DNA of 64,000 bases from JAFDYH01 sp049840875 (GTDB taxonomy: Bacteria; Bacteroidota; Bacteroidia; Chitinophagales; Chitinophagaceae): the NCBI GenBank assembly GCA_049840875.1, contig JASGJE010000019.1, forward strand, positions 1 to 64,000, read 5' to 3'. Of the stretch, positions 18,351-27,279 are shown piece after piece. The position numbers and the translations under genes are program-made. Below the pieces are notes generated by a model. It did no database searches. It saw only the letters and a program-made list of their open reading frames with translations, and was not told the origin of the DNA. Numbering within the stretch: position 1 is the stretch's first letter; each line of letters starts with the position of its first letter.

Positions 18351-18752
18351 TTAATATTCGTCTCTGTATCCACCACGGTCACGGTTGTAACCGCCGCCGC
18401 CGCCACCTTTGTTGTAGCCGCCGCCACCGCCGCCTTTTTTAAAGCCGCCGCCGCCACCGCCGCCGAAGCTTCTTTTCTTGAAGCCACCGCCGCCGCCGCT
18501 GCCGCCTTCTTGTTTAGGCCGGCTTTCGTTAACAACAAGATTACGTCCCTCAACTTCAGATCCGTTGAGTTGTGCAATTGCTGCCTGTGCTTCCGCATCA
18601 TTAGGCATTTCAACAAAGCCGAAGCCTTTGCTGCGTTGTGTAAATTTGTCTGTAACGATTTTGGCAGATGCAACTTCGCCAAAAGATGCAAACATGTTAG
18701 CCAGGTCCTGATCTTTAAGACCCCAACTAAGGTTTCCTACGTAAATGTTCAT
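18351..18752 (-). CDS. RNA-binding protein, RRM plus glycine-rich tail
   Basis: A 133-residue protein. Residues 1-78 form one RNA recognition motif, with RNP2 IYVGNL at 3-8 and RNP1 KGFGFVEM at 42-49. Residues 80-133 are a glycine-rich tail interrupted by KK, YN and RDR groups, like cold-induced cyanobacterial Rbp and plant GRP proteins. It probably binds RNA as a chaperone, perhaps in the cold. The GGT/GGC-rich tail gives a long false frame on the other reading phase. Confidence 0.9.
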   Translation of the reverse strand: MNIYVGNLSWGLKDQDLANMFASFGEVASAKIVTDKFTQRSKGFGFVEMPNDAEAQAAIAQLNGSEVEGRNLVVNESRPKQEGGSGGGGGFKKRSFGGGGGGGFKKGGGGGGYNKGGGGGGYNRDRGGYRDEY

Positions 18753-19001
18753 TTTGTGAGAAATTTTAAAAAATAATAAGTGCTAACAGTAAACAGTAAC
18801 CGGTGAACATTTAACATAGAAAAAGAAACGTTCAGGACTTGTGAAACTGTAAAGGACACCAAACTCAGGACAAAGTAACGTATTTTTTCCTGAGAAATTG
18901 CCAAAATATCTTCAAAGAGTTGCCCAAATGAGTGAAAATCCGGAGAAAGCGGCACAGTTGGTACAGGAAAATACCATAGTAAAGTGATTTTTGGCAATAA
19001 A
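18753..19001. other. Upstream region of the RRM gene
   Basis: About 250 bases between the RRM gene and the rplI terminator. Cold-induced RRM genes often have long regulatory leaders, but I cannot define a structure or promoter here. Confidence 0.25.
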
Positions 19002-19029
19002 AAAGCCTCCCATTTTACAGGAAGGCTTT
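19002..19029 (-). terminator. Terminator of the rpsF-rpsR-rplI operon
   Basis: AAAGCCTCCC (19002-19011) pairs with GGAAGGCTTT (19020-19029) with one mismatch, and a T run follows on the minus strand. It lies 24 bp after the rplI stop. Confidence 0.8.
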
Positions 19030-19052
19030 GTATCAAACAATCTTATAAAGGC

Positions 19053-19498
19053 TTATTCAGCTACAACTTCGAAGTCAACATCAGCAGATTTGCCGTTGCC
19101 GAAATCGATATGCGCTTTATAAGTACCGAGTTCCTTTACTTCGTCAGCAATAGAGATTTTCTTGCGGTCAATTTCATAACCTTTTTGCTCACGGATAGCA
19201 CGGCTGATTTGTAATGAAGTTACGCTACCGAAAATCTTTCCGCTGGTACCTGTTTTTGCACCAACTTTCAATGGAGACTCGTTCAGTTTTGCTACTACAC
19301 TATTAATTTCAGCGAGCATTTTTCTTCTTTCTTCAACGCCAGTTTTACTTTTTCTTCGCGTTGTTTCAGATTGCCAGGATTGGCTTCCACAGCCATTTTG
19401 CGGGGAATCAGAAAGTTGCGGGCATAGCCGTTGCGAACTTTAACTACTTCATTGGCCGCACCAAGATTGTCAACATCCTGGATTAAAATGATATCCAT
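19053..19498 (-). CDS. rplI: Ribosomal protein bL9, frame broken by one base
   Basis: bL9 is a large-subunit ribosomal protein with an N-terminal rRNA-binding domain, a long helix and a C-terminal domain. The N-terminal part reads from 19498 (MDIILIQDVDNLGAANEVVKV, RNGYARNFLIPRKMA), the C-terminal part from the frame that begins LAEINSVVAKLNESPLKVGAK. The frame changes at a run of five As on the minus strand (19319-19323). Six As would give EKMLAE and an intact protein of 148 residues. A -1 slip on this run would do the same. Order and neighbours (rpsF-rpsR-rplI) are the standard ones. Confidence 0.9.
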
Positions 19499-19522
19499 TT
19501 TTTTTCTTTTTGTTCACCTGCC

Positions 19523-19560
19523 CAGTTCGCCATCGGCGAACTGTCTCCGCCTGCGGCGGA
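19523..19560. repeat. Two adjacent palindromes between rpsR and rplI
   Basis: CAGTTCGCC-atc-GGCGAACTG (19523-19543) and TCCGCC-tgc-GGCGGA (19546-19560) are both perfect, with three-base loops, and lie in the 73 bp between two operon genes. The pair is more GC-rich than its surroundings. It looks like a short repetitive palindromic element, or an attenuating or RNA-stabilising hairpin. It is not a normal terminator because the run of Ts is missing. Confidence 0.5.
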
Positions 19561-19571
19561 TTAGGGTGAGG

Positions 19572-19838
19572 TTATTTTAAAAGATCTGTTACGTAAGGCA
19601 ATAAAGCCATTTGGCGGGCTTTCTTTACAGCATCAGAAACTTTACGCTGATACTTCAAAGAGTTGCCTGTAATGCGGCGAGGTAATAATTTACCTTGCTC
19701 ATTCAAAAATTTCTTCAAAAATTCTATGTCTTTATAATCGATATACCGGATACCGTATTTCTTGAAACGGCAGTATTTCTTTACCCTTTTGTCGGTCTTA
19801 ATCGCCGTCAGGTATTTTATTTCATTTGCTTTTGCCAT
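19572..19838 (-). CDS. rpsR: Ribosomal protein bS18
   Basis: An 88-residue small-subunit protein that binds next to bS6. Family motifs are IRYIDYKDIEFLKKFLNEQGK and LLPRRITGNSLKYQRKVSDAVKKAR. It starts 3 bp after the rpsF stop, so the two are translationally close. Confidence 0.97.
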   Translation of the reverse strand: MAKANEIKYLTAIKTDKRVKKYCRFKKYGIRYIDYKDIEFLKKFLNEQGKLLPRRITGNSLKYQRKVSDAVKKARQMALLPYVTDLLK

Positions 19839-19841
19839 TGT

Positions 19842-20198
19842 TTATGCCTCCACTGCTTTTTCGTTACCAGTTGGTACACCTTTTCTCTTTTTCTCATTAT
19901 ACTCGACGGCGTATTTATCGAGCTTTGTATTGAGATGACGAAGTACTGACTCGTCACGCAGAAGTTGAATTTTCAACTTCTCGTTAAATTCAGCAGGCGC
20001 ACTGTACTCCAACACCCAGTATAAACCAGTTGTTTTTTTCTGTACAGGATACGCAAGCGATTTGAGGCCCCATGCATTTTCGGCCACAACCTTTCCGCCA
20101 TTTTCTGACAGGAAAGAGGTGAATTTCTTCTGTGCAGCTTTGAACTCGTCATTGCTGAGAACAGGGGTAAAAATCACCATCAATTCGTAGTTGTTCAT
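19842..20198 (-). CDS. rpsF: Ribosomal protein bS6
   Basis: A 118-residue small-subunit protein that forms a heterodimer with bS18 on 16S rRNA. MNNYELMVIFTPVLS is the classic start, followed by WGLKSLAYPVQKKTTGLYWVLEY. The C-terminal tail is basic and acidic mixed (EKKRKGVPTGNEKAVEA). It heads the rpsF-rpsR-rplI operon. Confidence 0.97.
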   Translation of the reverse strand: MNNYELMVIFTPVLSNDEFKAAQKKFTSFLSENGGKVVAENAWGLKSLAYPVQKKTTGLYWVLEYSAPAEFNEKLKIQLLRDESVLRHLNTKLDKYAVEYNEKKRKGVPTGNEKAVEA

Positions 20199-20564
20199 TT
20201 ACCTTTTTTTAGTTTATAAATCGTTTTTACCAATGGGTTCCTGGTTGTTATGCCAGGAAAATCTGCCGATCCCCGCTTGTTCTTGCTTATCAGCAAACCA
20301 CAATTGGGACAGATTTGGGGCGGCAAAGGTATGCAAATGAAGTGGAATAACCGAAGGCCGATTCCATTTTTTTAATGGCAAATGCCAAAGGTAGCTCAAG
20401 TATCTTTTTCCCGGTATTCTTGACCCACAAAGAATTATTTCGGTCTGCCAATTTTTCTGCTTTTAGAATAAACAGGCCTATTGGCACTTAGTTTGAAAAC
20501 CAAAGGGCTGGCCTTGACTTCGTTGGCTTGGCCGATTTCATAATCAATCTTCAAAATAACAGGT
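20199..20564. promoter_or_regulatory. Divergent rpsF / htpG upstream region
   Basis: This 366-bp region should hold the promoters of both genes. On the rpsF side, TTCCTGG (20238-20244) and CCAGGAA (20253-20259) form a hairpin about 40 bases before the ATG. In many bacteria the S6:S18 complex binds its own leader to repress translation. This hairpin could be that leader, but I could not match the consensus. No promoter for htpG was identified with confidence. Confidence 0.3.
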
Positions 20565-22433
20565 ATGCAAAAAGGCCAGATACGGGTTCAGACTGAAAAC
20601 ATTTTCCCGATTATTAAAAAATTCCTTTACAGCGATCATGATATTTTTCTGCGCGAATTAGTGAGTAATGCAGTGGACGCAACCAGCAAATTGAAAACTT
20701 ATTCATCAACAGGCGAAGCAAAAGGAGAGATTGGCGAGTTGCGGATCGATGTGGAACTGGATGCCAATGCCAGGACATTGTCAATTACAGATCGTGGCAT
20801 CGGTATGACCGCTGAAGAAGTGGATAAATACATTAACCAAGTGGCTTTTTCCAGTGCAGAGGAATTTTTAGAAAAATACAAAGAACAGAATGAAGCGAAC
20901 ATCATTGGTCACTTTGGATTAGGTTTTTATTCCGCCTTCATGGTAAGCGATAAAGTAGAAATATTTACCAAAAGCTATAAAGAAGGAAGCAACGCAGTAA
21001 GGTGGGAATGCGATGGCAGTCCTGAATATCAACTCGAAGAAACTCATAAAGAGGATAGGGGAACAAAGATTGTTTTGCATATCAATGAAGAAAGCAAAGA
21101 GTTTTTAGAATCTGGAAGGGTAAAAGGTATTCTTGAACGTTTCTGCAGGTTTTTACCTGTACCGATTTATTTCTCTGATGGTTCAGAAAAGAAAGAAGAT
21201 GAGGATAAGCAAATCAATAATACCAATCCTGCCTGGACAAAAAAACCATCTGAGCTAACGCCGGATGATTATAAGAATTTTTATAAAGAATTGTATCCTT
21301 TTGCAGAGCCGCCATTATTCTGGATTCATTTGAATGTTGATTATCCTTTCAATCTTACCGGTATTTTGTATTTTCCAAAAATCAAGAATAGTTACGAGAT
21401 ACAGAAAGACAAAATACAGTTATACAGCAACCAGGTTTTTGTTACGGATGAAGTAAAAGAGATAGTTCCTGAATTTCTGATGCTGCTGCATGGTATAATA
21501 GATAGTCCGGATATACCGTTGAACGTTAGTCGCAGTTATTTACAGGGAGATCCGAATGTAAAGAAGATCAATGCACACATCACGAAGAAAGTTGCGGATA
21601 AACTGGATGAATTATTCCGTAATGAACGCAAAGAATATGAGGAAAAATGGGAAAGCATCGGCTTGTTTGTAAAATATGGAATGATCACAGATGATAAATT
21701 CCTGGAGAAGGCGAATAAATTCTTACTGATGCAGGATACCGCGGAAGGGAAATTCTATACGCTGGAAGAATACAAGATGGCGACAGAAACACTGCAAAAA
21801 AATAAAGACGGTAAGCAGGTAATACTTTATACAACAAACCCAATACAACAACACATTTATGTAAAAGCAGCCGAAGATAGGGGCTATAAAGTAGTCAAGT
21901 TTGAGACGATTGTAGATTCTGCATTTATCAGTAATGTGGAAATGAAATGGGAGAATGTACAGTTTAAACGTGTCGACTCTGATATTGCAGAAAACCTGAT
22001 CGACGTAGCTGATGCGAAAGAAAGTATATTGTCAAAAGATGAAGAAGCGTCATTAAAAGAATTGTTCAATGTAAAAGTGAGCGGAGCAACGATCAATGTT
22101 GAAGTAAAAGGATTAAGTCCGCAGGCGCCACCGGTGGTAGCAACGCGTTCAGAATTTATGCGTCGTATGAAAGATATGGCAGCGGTAAATGGTGGAATGC
22201 AATGGTATGGTGAAATGCCGGATGAAGTGATGCTGACGGTGAATGGCAATCATCCTGTATATAAAGCGATATTAGCTGAAGATGCAGACCTGCAAAAAAA
22301 GAAAGTGCATAATCTTGCTGACCTTGCTTTATTATCGCAAGGTTTACTGAAAGGAAATGATTTAACTGAATTTATTAATAGAAGCGTGGAATTGATTGAG
22401 GGCGCTAAAGGAAAAATAATTCAGGAAGCGTAA
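20565..22433 (+). CDS. htpG: Molecular chaperone HtpG (Hsp90)
   Basis: A 622-residue cytosolic ATP-dependent chaperone. The N-terminal GHKL ATPase carries FLRELVSNAVDATSKLK, ITDRGIGMT and GHFGLGFYSAFMV. The middle domain has NVSRSYLQGDPNVKKI and DIPLNVS. The C-terminal region holds the dimerisation part. It is monocistronic, ending at a strong terminator. Confidence 0.97.
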   Translation: MQKGQIRVQTENIFPIIKKFLYSDHDIFLRELVSNAVDATSKLKTYSSTGEAKGEIGELRIDVELDANARTLSITDRGIGMTAEEVDKYINQVAFSSAEEFLEKYKEQNEANIIGHFGLGFYSAFMVSDKVEIFTKSYKEGSNAVRWECDGSPEYQLEETHKEDRGTKIVLHINEESKEFLESGRVKGILERFCRFLPVPIYFSDGSEKKEDEDKQINNTNPAWTKKPSELTPDDYKNFYKELYPFAEPPLFWIHLNVDYPFNLTGILYFPKIKNSYEIQKDKIQLYSNQVFVTDEVKEIVPEFLMLLHGIIDSPDIPLNVSRSYLQGDPNVKKINAHITKKVADKLDELFRNERKEYEEKWESIGLFVKYGMITDDKFLEKANKFLLMQDTAEGKFYTLEEYKMATETLQKNKDGKQVILYTTNPIQQHIYVKAAEDRGYKVVKFETIVDSAFISNVEMKWENVQFKRVDSDIAENLIDVADAKESILSKDEEASLKELFNVKVSGATINVEVKGLSPQAPPVVATRSEFMRRMKDMAAVNGGMQWYGEMPDEVMLTVNGNHPVYKAILAEDADLQKKKVHNLADLALLSQGLLKGNDLTEFINRSVELIEGAKGKIIQEA

Positions 22434-22453
22434 AATAGTTAAAATGCATAATT

Positions 22454-22486
22454 GCCTGCAGTAGTTTGCTCACTGCAGGCTTTTTA
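22454..22486 (+). terminator. Terminator of htpG
   Basis: GCCTGCAGT (22454-22462) pairs perfectly with ACTGCAGGC (22472-22480) around nine bases, followed by five Ts. It lies 20 bp after the htpG stop. Confidence 0.92.
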
Positions 22487-22515
22487 TTTTCCTGAAACAT
22501 TTAGTAATTTGCTGA

Positions 22516-23058
22516 ATGGGATTGACAACTATAAAGCATAAATATCATGAACCTCCGCGTACTGCGATGGAAGTATTTGAAATGCTTCCGGAAGGTACAT
22601 TGGCCGAAGTAATCAATAACGTGCTCTATATGTCACCAGCTCCAAGTTTTGAACATCAGGATTTATTAACAGAATTGGTAGTTGAAATCCGCGCATTCGC
22701 CAAAAAGAATAATTTGGGGAAATGTGTTGTTGCTCCAGTAGATGTTTATCTGAATAGTAATAATGCAGTACAGCCGGATATTGTTTTTATTGCAAAAGAG
22801 AATCTTGGTATTGTGAGAAACGGCAAAATAAAAGGGGTACCGGACCTTGTCATTGAAGTATTGTCAGGAAATAAAAAACACGATCTTCTTGTCAAGAAAA
22901 CGTTATATGAAAAGTCAGGTGTGAAAGAATATTTTATTGCCAATTCTTCAAATAAAAAAGTAATTACCTACTATTTCGATGGCGAAAAATTTCAACTTCA
23001 GGAAAGTAAAGAAGGGAAAATAAAGTCAAGGTTATTGAAAAAGACCTTTTCATTTTAG
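22516..23058 (+). CDS. Uma2 family (DUF820) putative endonuclease
   Basis: A 180-residue protein of the PD-(D/E)XK-like Uma2 family. The conserved elements are LAEVINNVLYMSPAPS, NAVQPDIVFI (Asp88), GVPDLVIEVLS (Glu114) followed by the Lys of KTLYEKSGVKEYF. Members are frequent in cyanobacteria and Bacteroidota, often in many copies, and are suspected nucleases of unknown purpose. It stands alone. Confidence 0.85.
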   Translation: MGLTTIKHKYHEPPRTAMEVFEMLPEGTLAEVINNVLYMSPAPSFEHQDLLTELVVEIRAFAKKNNLGKCVVAPVDVYLNSNNAVQPDIVFIAKENLGIVRNGKIKGVPDLVIEVLSGNKKHDLLVKKTLYEKSGVKEYFIANSSNKKVITYYFDGEKFQLQESKEGKIKSRLLKKTFSF

Positions 23059-23059
23059 T

Positions 23060-23812
23060 CTACTTTTTCTGCAACTGTTCCTTTACATATTCTTTCTTTT
23101 GTTTTGAGATCGGGATTTGAGATCCATCTTCCAGCAAAAGATAACCTCCATCTTCTTTAACAATGCTGCGTATAAACTTTTTGTTTACCAGGTGTGATTG
23201 ATGACAACGTAAAAAGCCATAATCATTTAAAAGCTCTTCATATTCATAGATCGGTTTGGAAACGACAAGCTTTTCATCGTCGGTTAAATAGAAAGTCGTG
23301 TAGTTGTTCGATGATTCGCAACGAATGATAGCTGTTGTTTTTGCAAACCTGGTTTCTTTCATTCCGGGCAACGCAATGCGATGATCTTCTTTATGTCGAT
23401 TTGCTTGCAATAACTGGAGCAGGTTCTCCAACTGAAGATTTTGTTTCTTTTGCTGAATTTTTTCTATTGCTTTTGTAACAGCCTGTTTCAGCTCATCAAT
23501 ATTGATCGGTTTTAAAAGATAGTCTATTGCGGAAAATTTTACAGCCTGTATTCCATATCGGTCAAATGCTGTAACAAATATTACTTCGAATGAATGCCTA
23601 GGCAATGACTGCAGCAGATCAAATCCATTTTTTTCAGGCATTTGAATATCGAGAAAAAGTAAATCAGGCTTTAGTTCAACAATAATTTTTTTTCCATCGT
23701 CAGCATTCGTCGCAGTTGATATTACTGTGACTTCGTGACAATATTTTTCCAGTAATTTACCAAGATTGTCAATATTGTTTTGCTCATCATCAACTATGAT
23801 AGCACGAATCAT
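23060..23812 (-). CDS. LytTR-type response regulator
   Basis: A 250-residue regulator. The receiver domain has the acidic pair in IVDDEQ and the phospho-acceptor in LLFLDIQMP, with the conserved Lys in LLKPI. The C-terminal LytTR DNA-binding domain starts near 150 (RCESSNNYTTFYLTDDEKLVVSKPI, then LRCHQSHLVNKKFI). It is expressed with the kinase gene upstream, whose stop is 1 bp from its start. Confidence 0.93.
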   Translation of the reverse strand: MIRAIIVDDEQNNIDNLGKLLEKYCHEVTVISTATNADDGKKIIVELKPDLLFLDIQMPEKNGFDLLQSLPRHSFEVIFVTAFDRYGIQAVKFSAIDYLLKPINIDELKQAVTKAIEKIQQKKQNLQLENLLQLLQANRHKEDHRIALPGMKETRFAKTTAIIRCESSNNYTTFYLTDDEKLVVSKPIYEYEELLNDYGFLRCHQSHLVNKKFIRSIVKEDGGYLLLEDGSQIPISKQKKEYVKEQLQKK

Positions 23813-23813
23813 A

Positions 23814-25442
23814 TTATAGCCAGTTTTTGAACGTTAAAACTACAGTTGTTCCTTCGGATGGTAGTATTTGAAACATGACTTGCTTTGATTTAGAAACCTG
23901 GTTTAATAAGTCTATCCGTTCATGGGTAAGTTTAAGTCCGTATCCGTTATTCTTTTCAGTCACAACAAACCCTTTGCCATTGTCTTCAATTATAACAACC
24001 AGATCACTTTCTCTTTTCTCAATTTTTACTGCTATGATTCCTGCCTCACCAAGAGCAGATATGCCATGCTTTACCGCGTTTTCAACAACCGGTTGCAGTA
24101 ATAAGGGTGGTATTTCTGTTGTAGATTCATTTATTTCAGTAGAAGACTGGATTGAATACCTGAAATGAAAACGCATTTGTTCGAGCTTGAGATATTTCTG
24201 CAAAACTGATATTTCTTCTGCTATGCTATGCGAAGCCTTATCACTTGCTGTTAATGTCGATCGCATTAAAGCTGCGAAATCTGCTAAATAGGTATTTGCA
24301 TTTTCTATCTGCTGATTATTGATAAGCCCCTGAATAGAACTAAGAGAATTAAATATAAAATGAGGATTCAACTGTGCCCGAAGAGCTTTTAATTCTGCTT
24401 CTTTACTCTGACGTCGTGATTGCTCAGACTTTATTTTACTACGCTGCCTTACAACTCTGAATGCCAGGAAAACAGAAAAAAGAGATATTAATGTGATGAG
24501 TATTGCAGTTATTTTAAAGGCGGCAGTTTGATGCCATGCCGGTCGGATACGAAAGCTATATTCTGTTACATTATGTCTTTGTTTAGCAAACCTTAGTTTT
24601 AAATTATAGTTTCCATATGATAGGCCCTGCAGCCAGATAAAACTGTTGTCAAATTCGTTCGGTTGCCAGGGCATTAAAGTTTCTCCATCTCTTACCAATG
24701 CGAATTCAAGCTCTTGTTTTTTATAGATTTCCCCTGCGATCGAAAAGATAATGCTGTTCTCGTCTGGATTTGAAATAAGACCTTTCGAAACATCCCTTGA
24801 TTTAATTGTTTTATCCCAAGGCCTGGAAAGAGACTTTAGAAAGTCATTCAGGTTTTTTGTGGTGTATACAGCGACGATGGCAGGTTTTGTTTCTTTCCAG
24901 GAAATAATCGCATTAGACAAAATACTGTCCGATCCTTTTCTTCTCAATTCCGCAATAATGAAACTTCCCCAAGATGTTTTATAGCCACCTAGAAAACCGA
25001 ATCCCTTTTTAAACGTATTTAGTTGAATATCGGAGAACTCATCAATCGGAGACCAATCTTTTATAATGGTTTTTGCATTCAGTGTTATCCTAAACTCATA
25101 TCTATCCTTATTGCGCGGGTAAATGCCGGGAGTAAGAAAATATACATTGCCAGAATCGGTTGTATAGATTCTCATTGTTTTTTCAAACAGGCTTGATTTA
25201 AATTGGTACAATGAGCCGTCGAAGTCAAGAGATAATGGAGCATTATTTCCGACAGTCTGAGATGGTACTGCTGTAACAATAAAAGGAATCGAATCATTGA
25301 TGCTGCCAACATAACTTGTCGAATAGCTACTCCATTCATCTTTGCCCGGTAAGATGGAATCTCTGCTCCATTGTACCTGGGCATCCAAATATTGCGTGAA
25401 TAAAATAATAAGCGTAACAGAGAAAAGAATGCTTTTTTTCAT
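23814..25442 (-). CDS. LytS/YpdA-type sensor histidine kinase
   Basis: A sensor of about 540 residues. The signal peptide MKKSILFSVTLIILFTQYLDAQ favours the start at 25442; the frame is open to 25460. A long periplasmic region with a Y_Y_Y-like beta module (SYGNYNLKLRFAKQRHNVTEYSFRIRPAWHQT) precedes one membrane helix (AILITLISLFSVFLAF). The His_kinase domain has the LRAQLNPHFIFNSLSSIQGLI signature. The ATPase part has VENAVKHGIS, EDNGKGF and GLKLTHERI. The partner response regulator is adjacent. Confidence 0.9.
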   Translation of the reverse strand: MKKSILFSVTLIILFTQYLDAQVQWSRDSILPGKDEWSSYSTSYVGSINDSIPFIVTAVPSQTVGNNAPLSLDFDGSLYQFKSSLFEKTMRIYTTDSGNVYFLTPGIYPRNKDRYEFRITLNAKTIIKDWSPIDEFSDIQLNTFKKGFGFLGGYKTSWGSFIIAELRRKGSDSILSNAIISWKETKPAIVAVYTTKNLNDFLKSLSRPWDKTIKSRDVSKGLISNPDENSIIFSIAGEIYKKQELEFALVRDGETLMPWQPNEFDNSFIWLQGLSYGNYNLKLRFAKQRHNVTEYSFRIRPAWHQTAAFKITAILITLISLFSVFLAFRVVRQRSKIKSEQSRRQSKEAELKALRAQLNPHFIFNSLSSIQGLINNQQIENANTYLADFAALMRSTLTASDKASHSIAEEISVLQKYLKLEQMRFHFRYSIQSSTEINESTTEIPPLLLQPVVENAVKHGISALGEAGIIAVKIEKRESDLVVIIEDNGKGFVVTEKNNGYGLKLTHERIDLLNQVSKSKQVMFQILPSEGTTVVLTFKNWL

Positions 25443-25530
25443 AACTAATATTTTACTCAAATCTCCGTTCTCAGCATAGTTAAGATCTGGTAAAATGTGA
25501 ATTCAGAAGTCTTGCATGTGAATTGACGTT

Positions 25531-27231
25531 TCAAGCTTGTGAGAGTCTGAAATCAATCATTCTTAGTTGAAGGCTTTTCTGTCCGTTCCATTCATTTTCA
25601 TCAATCTTGAATACAATATCAATGGGCTTTTTCAATTGTAGCAAATAAAATTTTTCAGCCATGCCGAAACCAATGCCAGTAAATGTGATGTTGTCTTTCT
25701 TTAATACAAACCGAATATGTTCTTCTTTTACAATTTTTGAAAAACCAGTATCCAATACATTCCTGGTTACAAATACCGGGCGCAAGTTTTCCGGTCCGAA
25801 AGGTTCCATCTGGCAAAGTATATTATAAAACGATTCGCGGATATCTGTAAACGTTATTTCTGCATCGATAAATATTTCAGGAATTAACAGTTCATCAGGA
25901 ATCGTGGCAGAAACGATTTCTTCGAACTTGTCTCGAAGGGCGTCAATCTTATTGGTTTCAAGTGTCATTCCTGCTGCAGCAAAATGTCCACCGTAACCAA
26001 GCAAGTGTTCTTTGCAGGCATGAATAGCCTCGTATAAATTAAAACCAGGTACACTCCGGGCACTTCCTGCTGCATAATCTCCGGATTGTGTTAATACGAT
26101 TGTGGGACGATAATATCTCTCGATTAGTCTGGAAGCGACAATGCCAACAACTCCTTTATGCCAATGCGGTTGATATACTACAGTTGTTTTCCGACTTATA
26201 AGCCTGCTGTCACTTTCGATCAGTGCAAGTGCTTCTTCTGTAATGCTTCTGTCGGCTTCTTTCCGTTCAGTATTATCACTATGGAGCATCTCTGCAAAAT
26301 GAAGGGATTCTTCGTAGGTATCTGCAATGAACATCTGGACAGCCTTTCGTGCATCATCCATACGACCCGCGGCATTTACTCTCGGCGCAATCATAAAAAC
26401 GAGATTATTTATGTGCAGTTCTTTGGTTAAACTGCTCAGAAAAGCAAGCGCCTTGATACCATTATTGGGATTTTCATTTGCTTTTTTCAAACCATAGTAG
26501 GCAAGTATTCTGTTTTCTCCGTTCATAGGAACGATGTCTGCGGCAATAGCGGTTGCGACAAGATCAAGGTATTCGTAGGCAGTTTCCTGGGGCATTTGCA
26601 GTTCCTGCACCAGGACGGTGATTAATTTGAAGCCTACACCACACCCGCATAATTCTTTGAATGGATAATTGCAATCTTTTTGTTTTGGATTGAGGATAGC
26701 AACTGCGGGTGGCAGTTCAGAATCTGGTAAATGGTGATCACAGACGATGAAGTCAATGCCGAGTTCTTTTGCGTATGTAATTAATTCAACCGATTTGATC
26801 CCACAATCCAATGAAATAATGAGTGTAAAGCCATTTTCTTTTGCGAAATCAATTCCGACCTTACTTACGCCATATCCTTCCCGATAGCGATTAGGGATAT
26901 AGAAATCAACATCAGAATGAACTTTGCTTAAAAATTGAAACATACAGGCAACTGAGGTCGTGCCATCAACATCATAATCGCCAAAAACGAGAATTTTTTC
27001 ATAGTCACTGAATGCAGCTTTAATTCTATTCACAGCTTCTTTCATTCCTTTCATCAACCAGGGATCATGGAGATCTGTTAATTCAGGACGAAAGAATTTT
27101 TTAGCCTTATCAAAGGTTTCAATACCACGCTGAGTTAGTATTTTACAGATAGCTGGATTGACTTTCAGTTCCTCCTGAAGTGATGAAACTTTTTTAGTAT
27201 CCTGCTCCGCTATTTTCCATCGCTTTTCCAT
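25531..27231 (-). CDS. recJ: Single-stranded-DNA-specific exonuclease RecJ
   Basis: A 566-residue 5'-3' single-strand exonuclease used in recombination and mismatch repair. DHH motifs are LVFGDYDVDGT (82-91), SLDCGIKS and CDHHLPD (164-170). The DHHA1 part includes KGVVGIVASRL and GYGGHFAAAGMTL (412-424). The length is normal. Its start is 48 bp after the polyprenyl synthase gene on the same strand, so the two may be one transcript. Confidence 0.96.
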   Translation of the reverse strand: MEKRWKIAEQDTKKVSSLQEELKVNPAICKILTQRGIETFDKAKKFFRPELTDLHDPWLMKGMKEAVNRIKAAFSDYEKILVFGDYDVDGTTSVACMFQFLSKVHSDVDFYIPNRYREGYGVSKVGIDFAKENGFTLIISLDCGIKSVELITYAKELGIDFIVCDHHLPDSELPPAVAILNPKQKDCNYPFKELCGCGVGFKLITVLVQELQMPQETAYEYLDLVATAIAADIVPMNGENRILAYYGLKKANENPNNGIKALAFLSSLTKELHINNLVFMIAPRVNAAGRMDDARKAVQMFIADTYEESLHFAEMLHSDNTERKEADRSITEEALALIESDSRLISRKTTVVYQPHWHKGVVGIVASRLIERYYRPTIVLTQSGDYAAGSARSVPGFNLYEAIHACKEHLLGYGGHFAAAGMTLETNKIDALRDKFEEIVSATIPDELLIPEIFIDAEITFTDIRESFYNILCQMEPFGPENLRPVFVTRNVLDTGFSKIVKEEHIRFVLKKDNITFTGIGFGMAEKFYLLQLKKPIDIVFKIDENEWNGQKSLQLRMIDFRLSQA

Positions 27232-27279
27232 TCAGAAAGCTGTTAATGATTAAAAAAAACCAAGAAACATTATTGTCTT

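Noticed and set aside
18284..18691. Ala-rich minus frame of 135 residues
   Set aside because: It is another frame of the glycine-rich RRM tail and shows only repeats of AAA and VAA.
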